The notes: generated by a model not told the origin, from the sequence alone. Counted from the first letter of the stretch, positions 34,082 through 43,054 are shown. The stretch is DNA of 64,000 nucleotides from Streptomyces sp. R28 (GCF_041052385.1 NZ_CP163439.1:9847001-9911000); one strand, 5' to 3'. Numbers and translations are program-made.

Positions 34082-34849
34082 TTAGTCGAGTGCCAGGGAC
34101 AGGTAGTACTGGTCCAGTGCGGGGCGTCGGGCATCTGCCTGTGCCGGGGCGAGGATGTCGAGCTCGCCGGTGACCACACCGGTCAGGCCGAGCGGGATGT
34201 GGAAGAGGTCCTGGGGCTGGCGCCGGTAGAAGATGTCGGCGCCGGCGCGGATTCCGAAGGCGAACTCGCCGTCCGGAGACCGTTCACGGAGCTTGGCCTG
34301 GGGCAGGAATGAGACCGGACGTGCGGGCAGATTCGGAACCTCGGTGTGCTCCTGCTCGTAGCCGGTGCCCTGCCGGTCATAGTTGTCCCGGAGCCGGATC
34401 AGGTCGAACTTGTTGCGGGGGGCTTCCACTTCGACCAGCCACAGCGGGCCGGGCCCGATGCTCTTGCTGGAGTGGAAGGCGCCGCCGGCGATACGCAGGA
34501 TCGTCCCCGCGCCAACGGGGACCTGACCGGCAAGGGTGTCGGTCACTCCCTGACCTGCGAGGCACAGCAGGTATGTCAGCTTGCGCGGATGGACGTGCAT
34601 CGAGGTGGATTCACCCTCGTTGATCTTCAGGTTCCACACGTCGACGAAGTCGTCCACGTAAATGCGGTATTCCATGCCCCACGGCTTCGGAATGACTTCG
34701 TTGAGGTGGTGATCTTCTTCCGTGTTTTCATTTCCGATGCGTGAACCTTTCCTGACCGCCTCGTTAAGGGCGGAGAAATCACGCGGACCGGGATCGATCC
34801 TCACCATCAGATCAGACGCGCTCTGGACGCTTGGAGCCATCTCAGACAT
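34082..34849 (-). CDS. Cupin-domain protein
   Basis: A 255-aa protein. The cupin motif 1 region is NEGESTSMHVHPRKLTYLLC, with two His and a Lys/Tyr rather than the third His/Glu of the classic motif. Motif 2 is VGAGTILRIAGGAFHSSKSI with a conserved His. It could be a small-molecule dioxygenase, isomerase or binding protein; the metal site is plausible but not standard. ATG 34849 follows AAAGGGGGATC. First gene of the leftward operon, divergent from the DJ-1/ferritin-like operon 257 bp away. Confidence 0.8.
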   Translation of the reverse strand: MSEMAPSVQSASDLMVRIDPGPRDFSALNEAVRKGSRIGNENTEEDHHLNEVIPKPWGMEYRIYVDDFVDVWNLKINEGESTSMHVHPRKLTYLLCLAGQGVTDTLAGQVPVGAGTILRIAGGAFHSSKSIGPGPLWLVEVEAPRNKFDLIRLRDNYDRQGTGYEQEHTEVPNLPARPVSFLPQAKLRERSPDGEFAFGIRAGADIFYRRQPQDLFHIPLGLTGVVTGELDILAPAQADARRPALDQYYLSLALD

Positions 34850-35106
34850 GGCTGATCCCCCTTTTTCATGGCTGGCTTCGGTCCCCGGTCTGAGCAGGAC
34901 GTTAGACAGGACCTCCGTCGACTTCCAAATAGCAGCCGCTATGGTCGCCATAACGGCGCACTGGGGGCTTCGGGACGTGATGACTGCCTGCGTCCCTGCT
35001 TATTTGATGCGCAGATCGTCTGTTGGCAGGGTGCCTTTCAGGAATCCGCCCCGCACAAACCGGAGCGGCAGGTTCCTTTATTCGCCCCCTATTGAGGAGA
35101 CGCACT
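34850..35106. promoter_or_regulatory. Divergent promoter region of the island
   Basis: A 257-bp non-coding space between the leftward cupin operon and the rightward DJ-1/ferritin-like/MFS operon, with lower GC than its flanks. It must hold both promoters. I could not pick out a confident -35/-10 pair or LysR box by eye. Confidence 0.45.
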
Positions 35107-35907
35107 GTGAGCACCCCTACGCCGGCTCGAGGCCGTCAGGGTCAGGCACCGGACAGCGTGACACCGCAGATCAACTCCATCGGCGTGCTGGGCTACGAGG
35201 CCTGCTCGGAGCAGGACACCATCACCCCTCTGGAGATATTCAAGGGGGCCGGGATGGTCACCTCCGGCCAGATCGCGCCGTGGCAGCGCGAGGCGGCCAG
35301 CCGCGAGCTGGATGTGCGCCTGGTCGCCCTGGAGCCCGGCGTCATCAAGATGCAGATGGGCACCAATGTCGTGGCCGACTCCGTCCTCAACGACGACGAG
35401 CTCTTCGACATCCTCTACATCCCGGGCGGCGTCGGCTCCGGAGCGTTGCTGACCAACGACCGGCTCCACAAGGTCATCCGACGGCACCACGAGGCTGGGA
35501 AGGTCATCGCCGCGAACTGCTCGGGCGTCGGTGTCCTGGCACGGTCGGGCATCGTCAACGACGAACCGCTGACCTGCGTCGCGGCCGTGGCGAGGGGCCT
35601 GCGCGAGGAAGGCTTCACCGTTCCGGTCGCACGGCGGATGTGGATCGCCAACACCGCCTCCCGGATTTGGACGTTCACCGGCTCCTACGGCGTCAACGGC
35701 GGTGCCGTCGCGCTCGTCGCCCACTACTTCGGGCGCGAGGTCGGGACGATCGTCTCGATGATGTTCGACACGCTCGGTGGCATCGGCGACGTCATCTTCG
35801 AGGAGACCGGACCCGAGTTCTACCAGCACGCCGAGTTGGAGGCGTCCTTCCAGGACCTCTTCCAGCCCATGCTCTACCCGCCGCAGGACGAGAACGCGAC
35901 CGCCTAG
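35107..35907 (+). CDS. DJ-1/PfpI-family protein, isonitrile hydratase-like
   Basis: A 266-aa protein. INSIGVLGYEACSEQDTITP opens the domain; LFDILYIPGGVGSGALL and KVIAANCSGVGVLARSGIVN carry the nucleophile Cys; WTFTGSYGVNGGAVALVAHY follows. This layout (V-P-G-G-x-G, then N-C-S/T-G) is that of the GATase1_PfpI branch that includes isonitrile hydratase InhA and AraC-fused homologues. GTG 35107 has the RBS GAGGAG. It is followed after 29 bp by the ferritin-like gene. Isonitrile hydration is only one possible activity. Confidence 0.85.
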   Translation: MSTPTPARGRQGQAPDSVTPQINSIGVLGYEACSEQDTITPLEIFKGAGMVTSGQIAPWQREAASRELDVRLVALEPGVIKMQMGTNVVADSVLNDDELFDILYIPGGVGSGALLTNDRLHKVIRRHHEAGKVIAANCSGVGVLARSGIVNDEPLTCVAAVARGLREEGFTVPVARRMWIANTASRIWTFTGSYGVNGGAVALVAHYFGREVGTIVSMMFDTLGGIGDVIFEETGPEFYQHAELEASFQDLFQPMLYPPQDENATA

Positions 35908-35936
35908 AGCACCCGATTCCCCTGGAGAGCCGTCAC

Positions 35937-37070
35937 ATGACCACGCCCATTCCACTGCGGGACATCGACTGGATCCGCGGCGCGCTGCAGACCGCAGTAG
36001 CGCTCGAGCACTCCACGATGCCGCTGTACTGCGCCGCCATGTACTCGCTCGAGGTGCAGAACTACCCCTCCTACAACACCATCCGCAGTGTGCTGATGGA
36101 GGAGATGGTCCACATGGCCATCGCCGCCAACATGGTCGCCGCGCTCGGCGGCAGTCCGGACATCAAGGGCCTCGCACCGTCGTACCCCGGCACGGGCGGG
36201 CTGCCGGGGGGTGTGGCCCCCGACCTGCGGCTGCGCCTGGCCAAGCTGTCCACCGCGAGTCTGGAGGCGTTCATGCGCCTGGAGGCTCCGGAGTTCATGC
36301 TCAACGCCCGCCAGCGCGGATCCGCCTACCCGACGATCGGCGCCTTCTACGACGCCATCCGGGAGGCGATCATCCGTAATGCGGGAGCGGTGGAACGTGC
36401 GGTCCGGCTGGGCGGTCGAGCCAACCAGGTGGGCGGCAACCTTGGCTACCTGACCTTCGAGCCGGACGATGACGATCCCGTGGGCAAGCTCCTTCAGGGG
36501 CTCGACATCATCACCGAACAAGGGGAAGGCGAAGGCGAGGGGACGGTCGAGACGGCCCGGGAGAACTTCCAGAAGGAGGGATCCCACTACGCTCGCTTCG
36601 CCGAACTGCGCTACGGCCGGCGCTACGTCGCCCCCGACGACACAGTCATCTCACGAGAGACGGAACGGGACTTCTTCACCGGCGAGGAGATCGCCTGGCC
36701 CGTGGTCATCAACACCCTCGCCGTCCCGGATGACGGGTACGCGGCGCTGCTCGCACTCGACCCTCAGGGGCCCGAAGTCCGCAAAGAACTCGAGGGCTTC
36801 GACGACGCCTATACCCAGATGATGGTGGCCCTGGACACCTCCTGGAACGGCCCGGTGGAGACCTGGTGGCCGTCGCTTGGTGCTGCGGTCACGCAGATGG
36901 ACCAGATGCGCGTACGGTCCTGCTTCAACATCATGCGCAACCAGGTCCCGCAGCCGGCCGTCGCCAGACTGCGCGACCTCTACCCGCGCGAGTACCGGGC
37001 GTTGGAGCGCTACACGGACCTGAGCCAGGCCGTGTTCTACGGCCCGCGCTTTATCAACAGCGCCGCATGA
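35937..37070 (+). CDS. Ferritin-like protein, VioB/RebD-type domain
   Basis: A 377-aa protein. Helices carrying likely diiron ligands are ALQTAVALEHSTMPLYCAAM (Glu), VLMEEMVHMAIAANMVAALG (E-x-x-H) and ENFQKEGSHYARFAEL (Glu/His). This corresponds to the ferritin-like domain found in iminophenylpyruvate dimer synthases VioB/RebD/StaD, here without the large N-terminal region of those enzymes. Stand-alone versions exist in actinobacterial clusters, and their chemistry is largely unknown. ATG 35937 follows CTGGAGAG. It sits between a DJ-1 protein and an MFS pump in a rightward operon, suggesting oxidative tailoring of a small molecule. Confidence 0.8.
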   Translation: MTTPIPLRDIDWIRGALQTAVALEHSTMPLYCAAMYSLEVQNYPSYNTIRSVLMEEMVHMAIAANMVAALGGSPDIKGLAPSYPGTGGLPGGVAPDLRLRLAKLSTASLEAFMRLEAPEFMLNARQRGSAYPTIGAFYDAIREAIIRNAGAVERAVRLGGRANQVGGNLGYLTFEPDDDDPVGKLLQGLDIITEQGEGEGEGTVETARENFQKEGSHYARFAELRYGRRYVAPDDTVISRETERDFFTGEEIAWPVVINTLAVPDDGYAALLALDPQGPEVRKELEGFDDAYTQMMVALDTSWNGPVETWWPSLGAAVTQMDQMRVRSCFNIMRNQVPQPAVARLRDLYPREYRALERYTDLSQAVFYGPRFINSAA

Positions 37071-37143
37071 ACGTGCCGTGGTGGTCCGCACGGTGCGGGC
37101 CGCCACGCCACCTTCTCCACCCGACGAAGGGCGAGACCCCACC

Positions 37144-38364
37144 GTGGTTCGCAACGCAAACCGCCTGCCGCTCGGCGGGCTGCTGGCGCTGGCCACCGCC
37201 GGCTTTCTGACCATGCTCACCGAGACCGTCCCCGCTGGGCTGCTGCCCCAGGTCGGCGACGGACTCCATGTATCGGACTCCGCGGCCGGCCAGTTGCTGA
37301 CCGTGTACGCCGCAGGATCGGTGGTCGCGGCAATCCCCCTGACGGCCGTGACCCGCAGCCTGCCCCGACGTCCCCTGCTGGTGGCCACGATTGCCGCCGT
37401 AGCCCTGGTCAACCTCGTCACTGCGGTGTCGGCTTCCTACGAACTGACCGTGGTGGCCCGGGCAGTGGGCGGCATGGCGGCCGGCATCCAATGGGCGATG
37501 ATCGCCGGATACGCCATGCGGCTGGTGGACGAGCCCCGCAAGGGCCGGGCCCTGGCAGTGTCGATGGCCGGAGTGCCGACCGCGCTCGCCCTGGGTGTCC
37601 CGGTCGGCACCTACGCCGGCGACCTGCTGGGCTGGCGCTACACCTTCGCGGCCATCGGCGCGCTGGCGCTGCTGGTCGCAGGGTGGGTGCTCGCCGCTGT
37701 CCCTCCCTTCCCCGGTGAGGACGCGGCCGGCCGCACTCCGCTGCGCCAGGTCTTCCTGCTGCCTGGCATCGCCACCATCCTGATCGCCGCTCTCCTCTTC
37801 GAGATCGGCCACATGAACCTGTACACGTATGTCGCCCCGTTCCTGCGGCGGGCGGGACTGGGCGGGTCGGTCGGGCCGGTGCTGCTGGCCTTCGGAGTCG
37901 CTGCCATGATCGGCCTGTTCGCCGCGGGCGTGTACATCGACAGGAATCTGCAAGGCGTCGTGCTGGCCACTTTGGCCTTGTTCACCCTTTCCATGGTCCT
38001 GTTGAGCCTGTGGGGGACACACGCCTGGCTGGCGGTGACCGTGCTGTTCGGCTGGGGCCTCGCGCTGGGCATCGCACCGACGATGTTCCAGGCCGCAGCC
38101 GCCAAGGCGGCAGGTACGGCGGCGGAGGTGGCGCAAGCCATGCTCGTCACCGTGCTCAACGCGGGCATGTCCCTGGGTTCCATGACGGGCGGACTCATCC
38201 TGAGCGGCCGCGGCGTCGGCGCGCTCCCCTGGACCAGCCTGATCGTGTTCGCCGCGGCACTGGTCCTGGCCGCTGCCACCCGCCGCACGGCCTTCGCCGC
38301 GCCCGCGCCCACAGCACACCCACCGCACGAAGACAGGACGCAGCCGCGGGAGCCTGTGCGGTGA
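37144..38364 (+). CDS. MFS transporter, DHA1-type
   Basis: A 406-aa, 12-helix major-facilitator pump. The first helix is GGLLALATAGFLTMLTETVP; the motif A-like loop is LTAVTRSLPRRPLLVATIAA, and motif C-like residues lie in AVSMAGVPTALALGVPVGTY. I choose GTG 37144 because it matches the length of the paralogue at 40762; GTG 37078 is an alternative. It probably exports a drug-like compound by proton antiport. It follows the ferritin-like gene and overlaps the VOC gene by 4 bp (GTGA). Close similarity to the 40762 pump suggests duplication. Confidence 0.9.
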   Translation: MVRNANRLPLGGLLALATAGFLTMLTETVPAGLLPQVGDGLHVSDSAAGQLLTVYAAGSVVAAIPLTAVTRSLPRRPLLVATIAAVALVNLVTAVSASYELTVVARAVGGMAAGIQWAMIAGYAMRLVDEPRKGRALAVSMAGVPTALALGVPVGTYAGDLLGWRYTFAAIGALALLVAGWVLAAVPPFPGEDAAGRTPLRQVFLLPGIATILIAALLFEIGHMNLYTYVAPFLRRAGLGGSVGPVLLAFGVAAMIGLFAAGVYIDRNLQGVVLATLALFTLSMVLLSLWGTHAWLAVTVLFGWGLALGIAPTMFQAAAAKAAGTAAEVAQAMLVTVLNAGMSLGSMTGGLILSGRGVGALPWTSLIVFAAALVLAAATRRTAFAAPAPTAHPPHEDRTQPREPVR

Positions 38365-38816
38365 GCACCTTCTACCACGTGTGCTTCACGACGCCGGACC
38401 TCACCGCGACCATGGGCGACCTCACCCGATCCGCAGGCCTGACCTGGCAGCCCCCGGTAGAGGGCAGGCTGGCCGACTGGGACTACCGCATGGCTTTCAC
38501 CGCGGGCGGATCACCCTTCATCGAACTCATCGAAACCGACCCCGGCGGGCCATGGGGAGACACCTCCACCCCAGGCTTCCACCACCTGGGCTTTTGGACC
38601 TCCGACCTCACCGCCGGCAGAACACGTCTGAACAGCCAGGGCTATCCGGAGGCGTTCTCGGGATGCCCCTACGGACGAGCCTTCGCCTACCACCGCCTGA
38701 ACAGCCTGGGCGGCCACATCGAGCTTGTCGACCTCACCCGGCAGTCCGCCTTCCTCCAGAACTGGAACCCGGACGGACAGCCGATGCCCGCCATCGACGA
38801 ATCGAGCCTCGCATGA
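38361..38816 (+). CDS. VOC-family (glyoxalase/bleomycin-resistance fold) protein
   Basis: A 151-aa protein with paired beta-alpha-beta-beta-beta modules: STFYHVCFTTPDLTATMGDL opens the first and GFHHLGFWTSDLTAGRTRLN the second. Candidate metal ligands are the N-terminal His, the Glu in FIELIETDPGG, the His in FHHLGF and the Glu in GHIELVD. GTG 38361 overlaps the MFS stop; the gene's own stop overlaps the SDR start. The reaction is unknown; relatives are glyoxalases, epimerases, dioxygenases or drug-binding proteins. Confidence 0.85.
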   Translation: MSTFYHVCFTTPDLTATMGDLTRSAGLTWQPPVEGRLADWDYRMAFTAGGSPFIELIETDPGGPWGDTSTPGFHHLGFWTSDLTAGRTRLNSQGYPEAFSGCPYGRAFAYHRLNSLGGHIELVDLTRQSAFLQNWNPDGQPMPAIDESSLA

Positions 38817-39505
38817 AACCCATCACCCTGATCACCGGTGGCAGCAGCGGAATCGGTGCCGCCACCGCCCAGAGCCTGCTCAAGCAGGGCCACCGCGTCG
38901 CCCTCACCGGCCGTGACCCCGACAAGCTCGCGGCCTTCGCGGCCAACCAGGGCGCCGGCAGCGACCTCATGACACTGCCGGGAGACACCTCCGATGCCTC
39001 GGCCGTGAGCCGCGCCGTCAAGAGCGTGACGCAGTGGGGCCGTCTGGAAAACGTCGTGGTCAACGCGGGTTTCTCCCTGCCTGGAACGCTCATGGATCAC
39101 ACACCCGAGGCCATGCACGCCATGGTGCTGACCAATGTGCTGGGTCCCGCACTCGTCGTTCGTGAGTGCATCCCCCACCTGAAGGACAGCCGCGGCCGGC
39201 TCGTCCTGGTCGGCAGCGTCGCCGGGGCCAAGCACACCCCCAACAACCTCTACTCGGTCACCAAGTGGGCGCTGCATGCGCTGGCGGAGAACACCCGGCT
39301 CGCGGTCACCGCCGATGGTGTCGGGGTGACGCTGGTGGCGCCGGGCAAGGTCGACACCCCCTTCTGGGACAACCGGGGCGGCCTGCCGGACGGCCCCGCG
39401 ATGAGTGCCCAGGACGTCGCGAGCTGCATCCTGTTCGCCTTGAACCAGCCGCCGGGCATGGACATCAACCAGCTCCAGGTGCGTCCCGTCGGGCAGATCA
39501 ACTAA
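38813..39505 (+). CDS. SDR-family oxidoreductase
   Basis: A 230-aa short-chain dehydrogenase. LITGGSSGIGAATAQSLLKQ is the cofactor motif, VVVNAGFSLPGTL the NAG motif, LVLVGSVAGAK the catalytic Ser region and NNLYSVTKWALHALAENTRL holds the Y-x-x-x-K pair. The ATG overlaps the VOC stop (ATGA), so it is the last gene of the rightward operon DJ-1/ferritin-like/MFS/VOC/SDR. It would reduce or oxidise a carbonyl/alcohol on the pathway's compound. Confidence 0.9.
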   Translation: MKPITLITGGSSGIGAATAQSLLKQGHRVALTGRDPDKLAAFAANQGAGSDLMTLPGDTSDASAVSRAVKSVTQWGRLENVVVNAGFSLPGTLMDHTPEAMHAMVLTNVLGPALVVRECIPHLKDSRGRLVLVGSVAGAKHTPNNLYSVTKWALHALAENTRLAVTADGVGVTLVAPGKVDTPFWDNRGGLPDGPAMSAQDVASCILFALNQPPGMDINQLQVRPVGQIN

Positions 39506-40135
39506 GGCCTCCCATACGGTGCAGGGGTCCGGCGGCAGCGCCCGCACCGGTCGCTCTACGCGCCGTGGCCGGCCACCTGCGCGCGTGCCGCCCGGGCCGC
39601 CACAGCCCCCTGGACCCGGTGCTCCAGCAGGTCTCCGAACATTGCCCCGCGGCGCAGCACTTGGCGCACTTGTTCCTCTTCCCGAGCCCTCGCGAGGGCG
39701 GGGTCGTGCGTGCGCGGAGCAGCAGCGGACGCCGATGGAGTCCGCAGCAGGCGCAGCGCCCGCTGAACCCCGTCTCAGGCAGCCCGCGGCGCGCATGATC
39801 CAGTACAGGCGCACCGAGGAGTCCCTCAACTGAGGGCACAGGGGCACCCAGTCGGACAGGTTGGAGGTGTAGAAGCCGCCGTCGGCAGCCCCATCAGTTC
39901 CACATCGGATATCGCACTCCGACGCGTCACAAGCCGCGAGGACCTGCCGTGTTATTCGGGCAAGCGGCCGCCGTGTGGTCGACTACGTCGAGCGCGTGGC
40001 CCTGGAGCAAAGGCACGCTTCCCCACTGCCGCGGCCCTGCGGGCCCGCAGGGCTTGGTCGCGCCAGGTCTTCCGTTGATCATCATCAGGTTCCGGGCCGG
40101 TCTCCTTTCTTCCGGTTCTGCCGGCCGCCTGCGGC
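39506..40135. other. 630-bp stretch without a supported gene
   Basis: Several open frames exist, all arginine/proline-rich without RBS or recognisable motifs. No repeats or IS ends were recognised here. Confidence 0.45.
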
Positions 40136-40702
40136 TCAGGCGTCCTTGGGCACGTCGTGGCGGGTTGCCTGGCCGAACTCGCCCTCGAGGCGGCCCAGCA
40201 GGCGGCTGAGCAGCACGTTGAATTCCTTGAGGTCCTCAGGGGAGAAAACATCGGCGAACAGCCGGCGTTCACGGTCGGTGCGTTGTTGCGTGGCGGCGCG
40301 CCAGCGGTCCTGGCCGTGGGCAGTGAGCCGGACGGGCTTGCTGCGGCCGTCGGCCGCAGCGACGGATTCGATCAGCCCTGCCTGGGAGAGGCGGGCCAGA
40401 CGCACGCTCATCGTGCCCGAGGTGATGCCCAGTTGCTGGGAGAGCGTGGTGGGGGAGGCCTGGTACGGCGGGCCGGAACGCTGCAGGGCCGAAAGTGCCG
40501 CCCAGTCGCCGGCGGTGAGCTCGTTGTCAGCCGCGACCTGGGTGAGCAGGCGCTCGAAAAGCCTGGCCATGCGCCCGATGCGCTGGCGGGCGGCCTCGGT
40601 CAGAGGGTCGACGTCGGGCATGTCGGCGACCCACCCCGACAGTTCGGCCTCCACCGAGTCGTGTGGCTCAAACGGTTGCTCGGATCTGGGCACCTTTGAC
40701 AC
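40136..40702 (-). CDS. MarR-family transcriptional repressor
   Basis: A 188-aa MarR-type winged-helix protein. LTAGDWAALSALQRSGPPYQ precedes the recognition region TLSQQLGITSGTMSVRLARL, and the wing is GLIESVAAADGRSKPVRLTA. GTG 40702 is chosen because AAGGGAGT lies just upstream; the TTG at 40717 is inside an operator. It is divergent from the MFS-SDR pair with only 59 bp between starts. Two palindromes there make autoregulation and repression of the pump likely, relieved by a small-molecule ligand. Confidence 0.9.
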   Translation of the reverse strand: MSKVPRSEQPFEPHDSVEAELSGWVADMPDVDPLTEAARQRIGRMARLFERLLTQVAADNELTAGDWAALSALQRSGPPYQASPTTLSQQLGITSGTMSVRLARLSQAGLIESVAAADGRSKPVRLTAHGQDRWRAATQQRTDRERRLFADVFSPEDLKEFNVLLSRLLGRLEGEFGQATRHDVPKDA

Positions 40703-40705
40703 TCC

Positions 40706-40740
40706 CTTGAGTCTCAAGATAAATTACCTTGGCACTCAAG
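40706..40740. promoter_or_regulatory. Double MarR operator
   Basis: CTTGAGTCTCAAG (40706-40718, perfect palindrome) and CTTGGCACTCAAG (40728-40740) share the form CTTG-N5-CAAG. Their centres are 22 bp apart, about two helical turns. They fill the space between the MarR and MFS start codons. Confidence 0.75.
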
Positions 40741-40761
40741 ATAACCACATCAGGAGGGCTC

Positions 40762-42018
40762 GTGACACACACGTCCACCAACGAGGCCACGCCCGGCCTG
40801 CCCTGGGCCGGACTCCTCGCCCTTGCAGTCGCCGGATTCGTCACGGTGCTCACCGAAACCGTCCCCGCAGGCCTCCTGCCCCAGATCAGCGATGGCCTCG
40901 ACGTCTCCCAGGCCACCACCGGGCAGTTAGTAACCGTCTACGCGGCCGGATCGATGCTCGCCGCGATCCCGCTGACCGCACTCACCCGCCGCTGGCCACG
41001 CCGCCCCGTGCTGCTCGTCACGGTCCTGTCCGTGGTCGCCGCCAACGCCGCCACCGCAGCCTCGCCCTGGTTCGCCTTCACCTTCACCGGCCGCCTCATC
41101 GCCGGATTGGGCGCAGGCCTGCAGTGGGCGATGATCGCCGGATACGCCATGCGCATGGTCCCCGAAGCCAGCAAGGGCAAGGCCCTGGCCATCTCCATGG
41201 GCGGCGTCCCTGTTGCCCTGGCTGTCGGCGTTCCTCTCGGCACCGCCCTGGGCACAAGCATCGGATGGCGCTCCACCTTCGCCGTCATGGCAGCCCTCGG
41301 GCTCATCGTCACTATTTGGGCTCGCGCCGCCCTCCCGCCCATCGCAGGAGAGGCAGCCCACGAACGCATGCCGGTCAAGCGGGTCCTCATGCAGCCCGGC
41401 ATCATGATCCTGATGCTGGTCGCCTTCGCCTTCGAAGTCGGCCACATGAACATGTACACCTACATTGCCTCGTTCCTGTCCTCCTCCGGCCTGGAAGACC
41501 GAGTCGACGTCGTCCTGTTCGTCTTCGGCCTTGCCGCCATCACCGGCCTGTGGCTGACCGGATCCCTGATCGACCGCCACCTGCGCGCCGTCGTCCTGAC
41601 CACCTTCGCCGCCTTCACCGGCGCCATGGCGCTGCTTGCCGCCCTCGGCTCCAACCCCGTCACCACGGTCGCCGCCATCGCCGTGTGGGGAATGGCCCTG
41701 GGCGCCGCCCCGACCATGCTGCAGGCCGCATCCGCCCGCGCCGCCGGCTCCGCCATGGAAATCGCCCAGTCCATGCTGGTCACGATGCTCAACGCCGGCA
41801 TGGCCGCAGGGCCCTTCCTGGGCGGAGCCCTCTACGCGGCCCAAGGCACCAGCCCGCTGCCCTGGACAAGCCTTGGCCTCTTCGCTGCCGTGCTGGCCCT
41901 GTCCGCCGCACTGGGCCGCACCGCCTTCCCCGCCTCCAGCGCCGCGCCCGCGGACAGCCCCGCACCACAGGAGCAGCCCGCCGACGCCCTGGCCGCCACG
42001 TCCCGCACCTCCGGCTGA
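40762..42018 (+). CDS. MFS transporter, DHA1-type (paralogue)
   Basis: A 418-aa 12-helix pump: AGLLALAVAGFVTVLTETVP in helix 1, LTALTRRWPRRPVLLVTVLS as the A-like loop, and AISMGGVPVALAVGVPLGTA in the motif C region. GTG 40762 has a strong RBS (CAGGAGGGC). Similarity to the 37144 pump runs the full length (for example GLQWAMIAGYAMRMV versus GIQWAMIAGYAMRLV). It is controlled by the divergent MarR gene and followed after 76 bp by an SDR. The likely substrate is the same class of compound as the first pump. Confidence 0.9.
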   Translation: MTHTSTNEATPGLPWAGLLALAVAGFVTVLTETVPAGLLPQISDGLDVSQATTGQLVTVYAAGSMLAAIPLTALTRRWPRRPVLLVTVLSVVAANAATAASPWFAFTFTGRLIAGLGAGLQWAMIAGYAMRMVPEASKGKALAISMGGVPVALAVGVPLGTALGTSIGWRSTFAVMAALGLIVTIWARAALPPIAGEAAHERMPVKRVLMQPGIMILMLVAFAFEVGHMNMYTYIASFLSSSGLEDRVDVVLFVFGLAAITGLWLTGSLIDRHLRAVVLTTFAAFTGAMALLAALGSNPVTTVAAIAVWGMALGAAPTMLQAASARAAGSAMEIAQSMLVTMLNAGMAAGPFLGGALYAAQGTSPLPWTSLGLFAAVLALSAALGRTAFPASSAAPADSPAPQEQPADALAATSRTSG

Positions 42019-42094
42019 CGGCATGCCGACCAATCCGGACAGCCGCCTCGCTGACACAGCCTCAGCCTCAAAGACCACCAGGTAAGGAACTCTG

Positions 42095-42949
42095 ATGCCG
42101 TCACCGCACACTGATCCCACGACCACCAAGGTGTGGTTCATCACCGGCACCAGCACCGGTCTGGGCCGCGCCCTGGCCCACGAGGTCATCGCCGACGGCG
42201 ACCGGCTCGTCGCCACCGCACGCGACACCAGCACCCTCGACGACCTGGTCGCCCTCGCGCCCGACCGGGTCCGCGCGCTGCCCCTGGACGTCACCGACCC
42301 CACCGCGGTCCGCCTTGCGGTCGACACCGCGCTCAAGGACTTCGGCCGTATCGACGTCCTGGTCAACAACGCCGGCTACGCACTGCGGGGCGGCCTCGAA
42401 GAACCCTCGGAGACCGAACTGCGCCGGCAGTTCGACACCAACGTCTTCGGCGCGCTGGATGTCACCCGGGCCGCCCTGCCGGCCATGCGCGCCCAGCGCT
42501 CGGGCTGCATCGTTCAGATGTCCTCCGTCGGCGGTGTCCTGGCAACCCTGGGCGGAACCGCGTATGCGGGCACCAAATTCGCCCTCGAAGGACTCTCCGA
42601 GGGGCTGGCTGCCGAAGTGGCCCACCTCGGTATCCACGTCCTCATCGTGGAACCCGGCCCCTTCCGCACCGACTTCACCGGCCGATCCGTGCGCTGGGCC
42701 GAGCCGATCGACGACTACCAATCCGTCCTGAACCCTGCCAAACAGCAGTTCTTGGCTATGCACGGCACACAACCCGGCGACCCCGCCCGCGCAGCCCGCG
42801 CCATCATCACAGCCACCCGGATGGAAAACCCCCCGCTGCGCCTCCCGCTGGGCGCCAACGCCATCGACCGGATCCGCGAACGACTCCAACAGCGACTGCG
42901 CGAAGTAGACGCGGTTGAGTCACTTGGCCGCCCGACCGACTTCGACTGA
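42095..42949 (+). CDS. SDR-family oxidoreductase
   Basis: A 284-aa SDR. FITGTSTGLGRALAHEVIAD is the Rossmann motif, LVNNAGYALRGGLEE the structural motif, VQMSSVGGVLATLGG holds the catalytic Ser and AYAGTKFALEGLSEGLA the Y-x-x-x-K pair. ATG 42095 follows AAGGAAC. It is co-directional with the MarR-controlled pump and ends before a hairpin terminator at 43055. It resembles the SDR at 1392 in layout more than the shorter one at 38813. Confidence 0.9.
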   Translation: MPSPHTDPTTTKVWFITGTSTGLGRALAHEVIADGDRLVATARDTSTLDDLVALAPDRVRALPLDVTDPTAVRLAVDTALKDFGRIDVLVNNAGYALRGGLEEPSETELRRQFDTNVFGALDVTRAALPAMRAQRSGCIVQMSSVGGVLATLGGTAYAGTKFALEGLSEGLAAEVAHLGIHVLIVEPGPFRTDFTGRSVRWAEPIDDYQSVLNPAKQQFLAMHGTQPGDPARAARAIITATRMENPPLRLPLGANAIDRIRERLQQRLREVDAVESLGRPTDFD

Positions 42950-43054
42950 CCACCCGACACAGCACCTTTCCCTGGCGCGAAACTGTGGCCGCTCATCGGC
43001 CCTCACCCGGCGGCCCGCAGCGCGAACTACGCACTGCTGCCGCCCACGAACGGC

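Noticed and set aside
39519..39833. Several 80-110 codon frames after the SDR operon
   Set aside because: Pro/Arg/Gly-rich in every frame, no RBS and no motifs.
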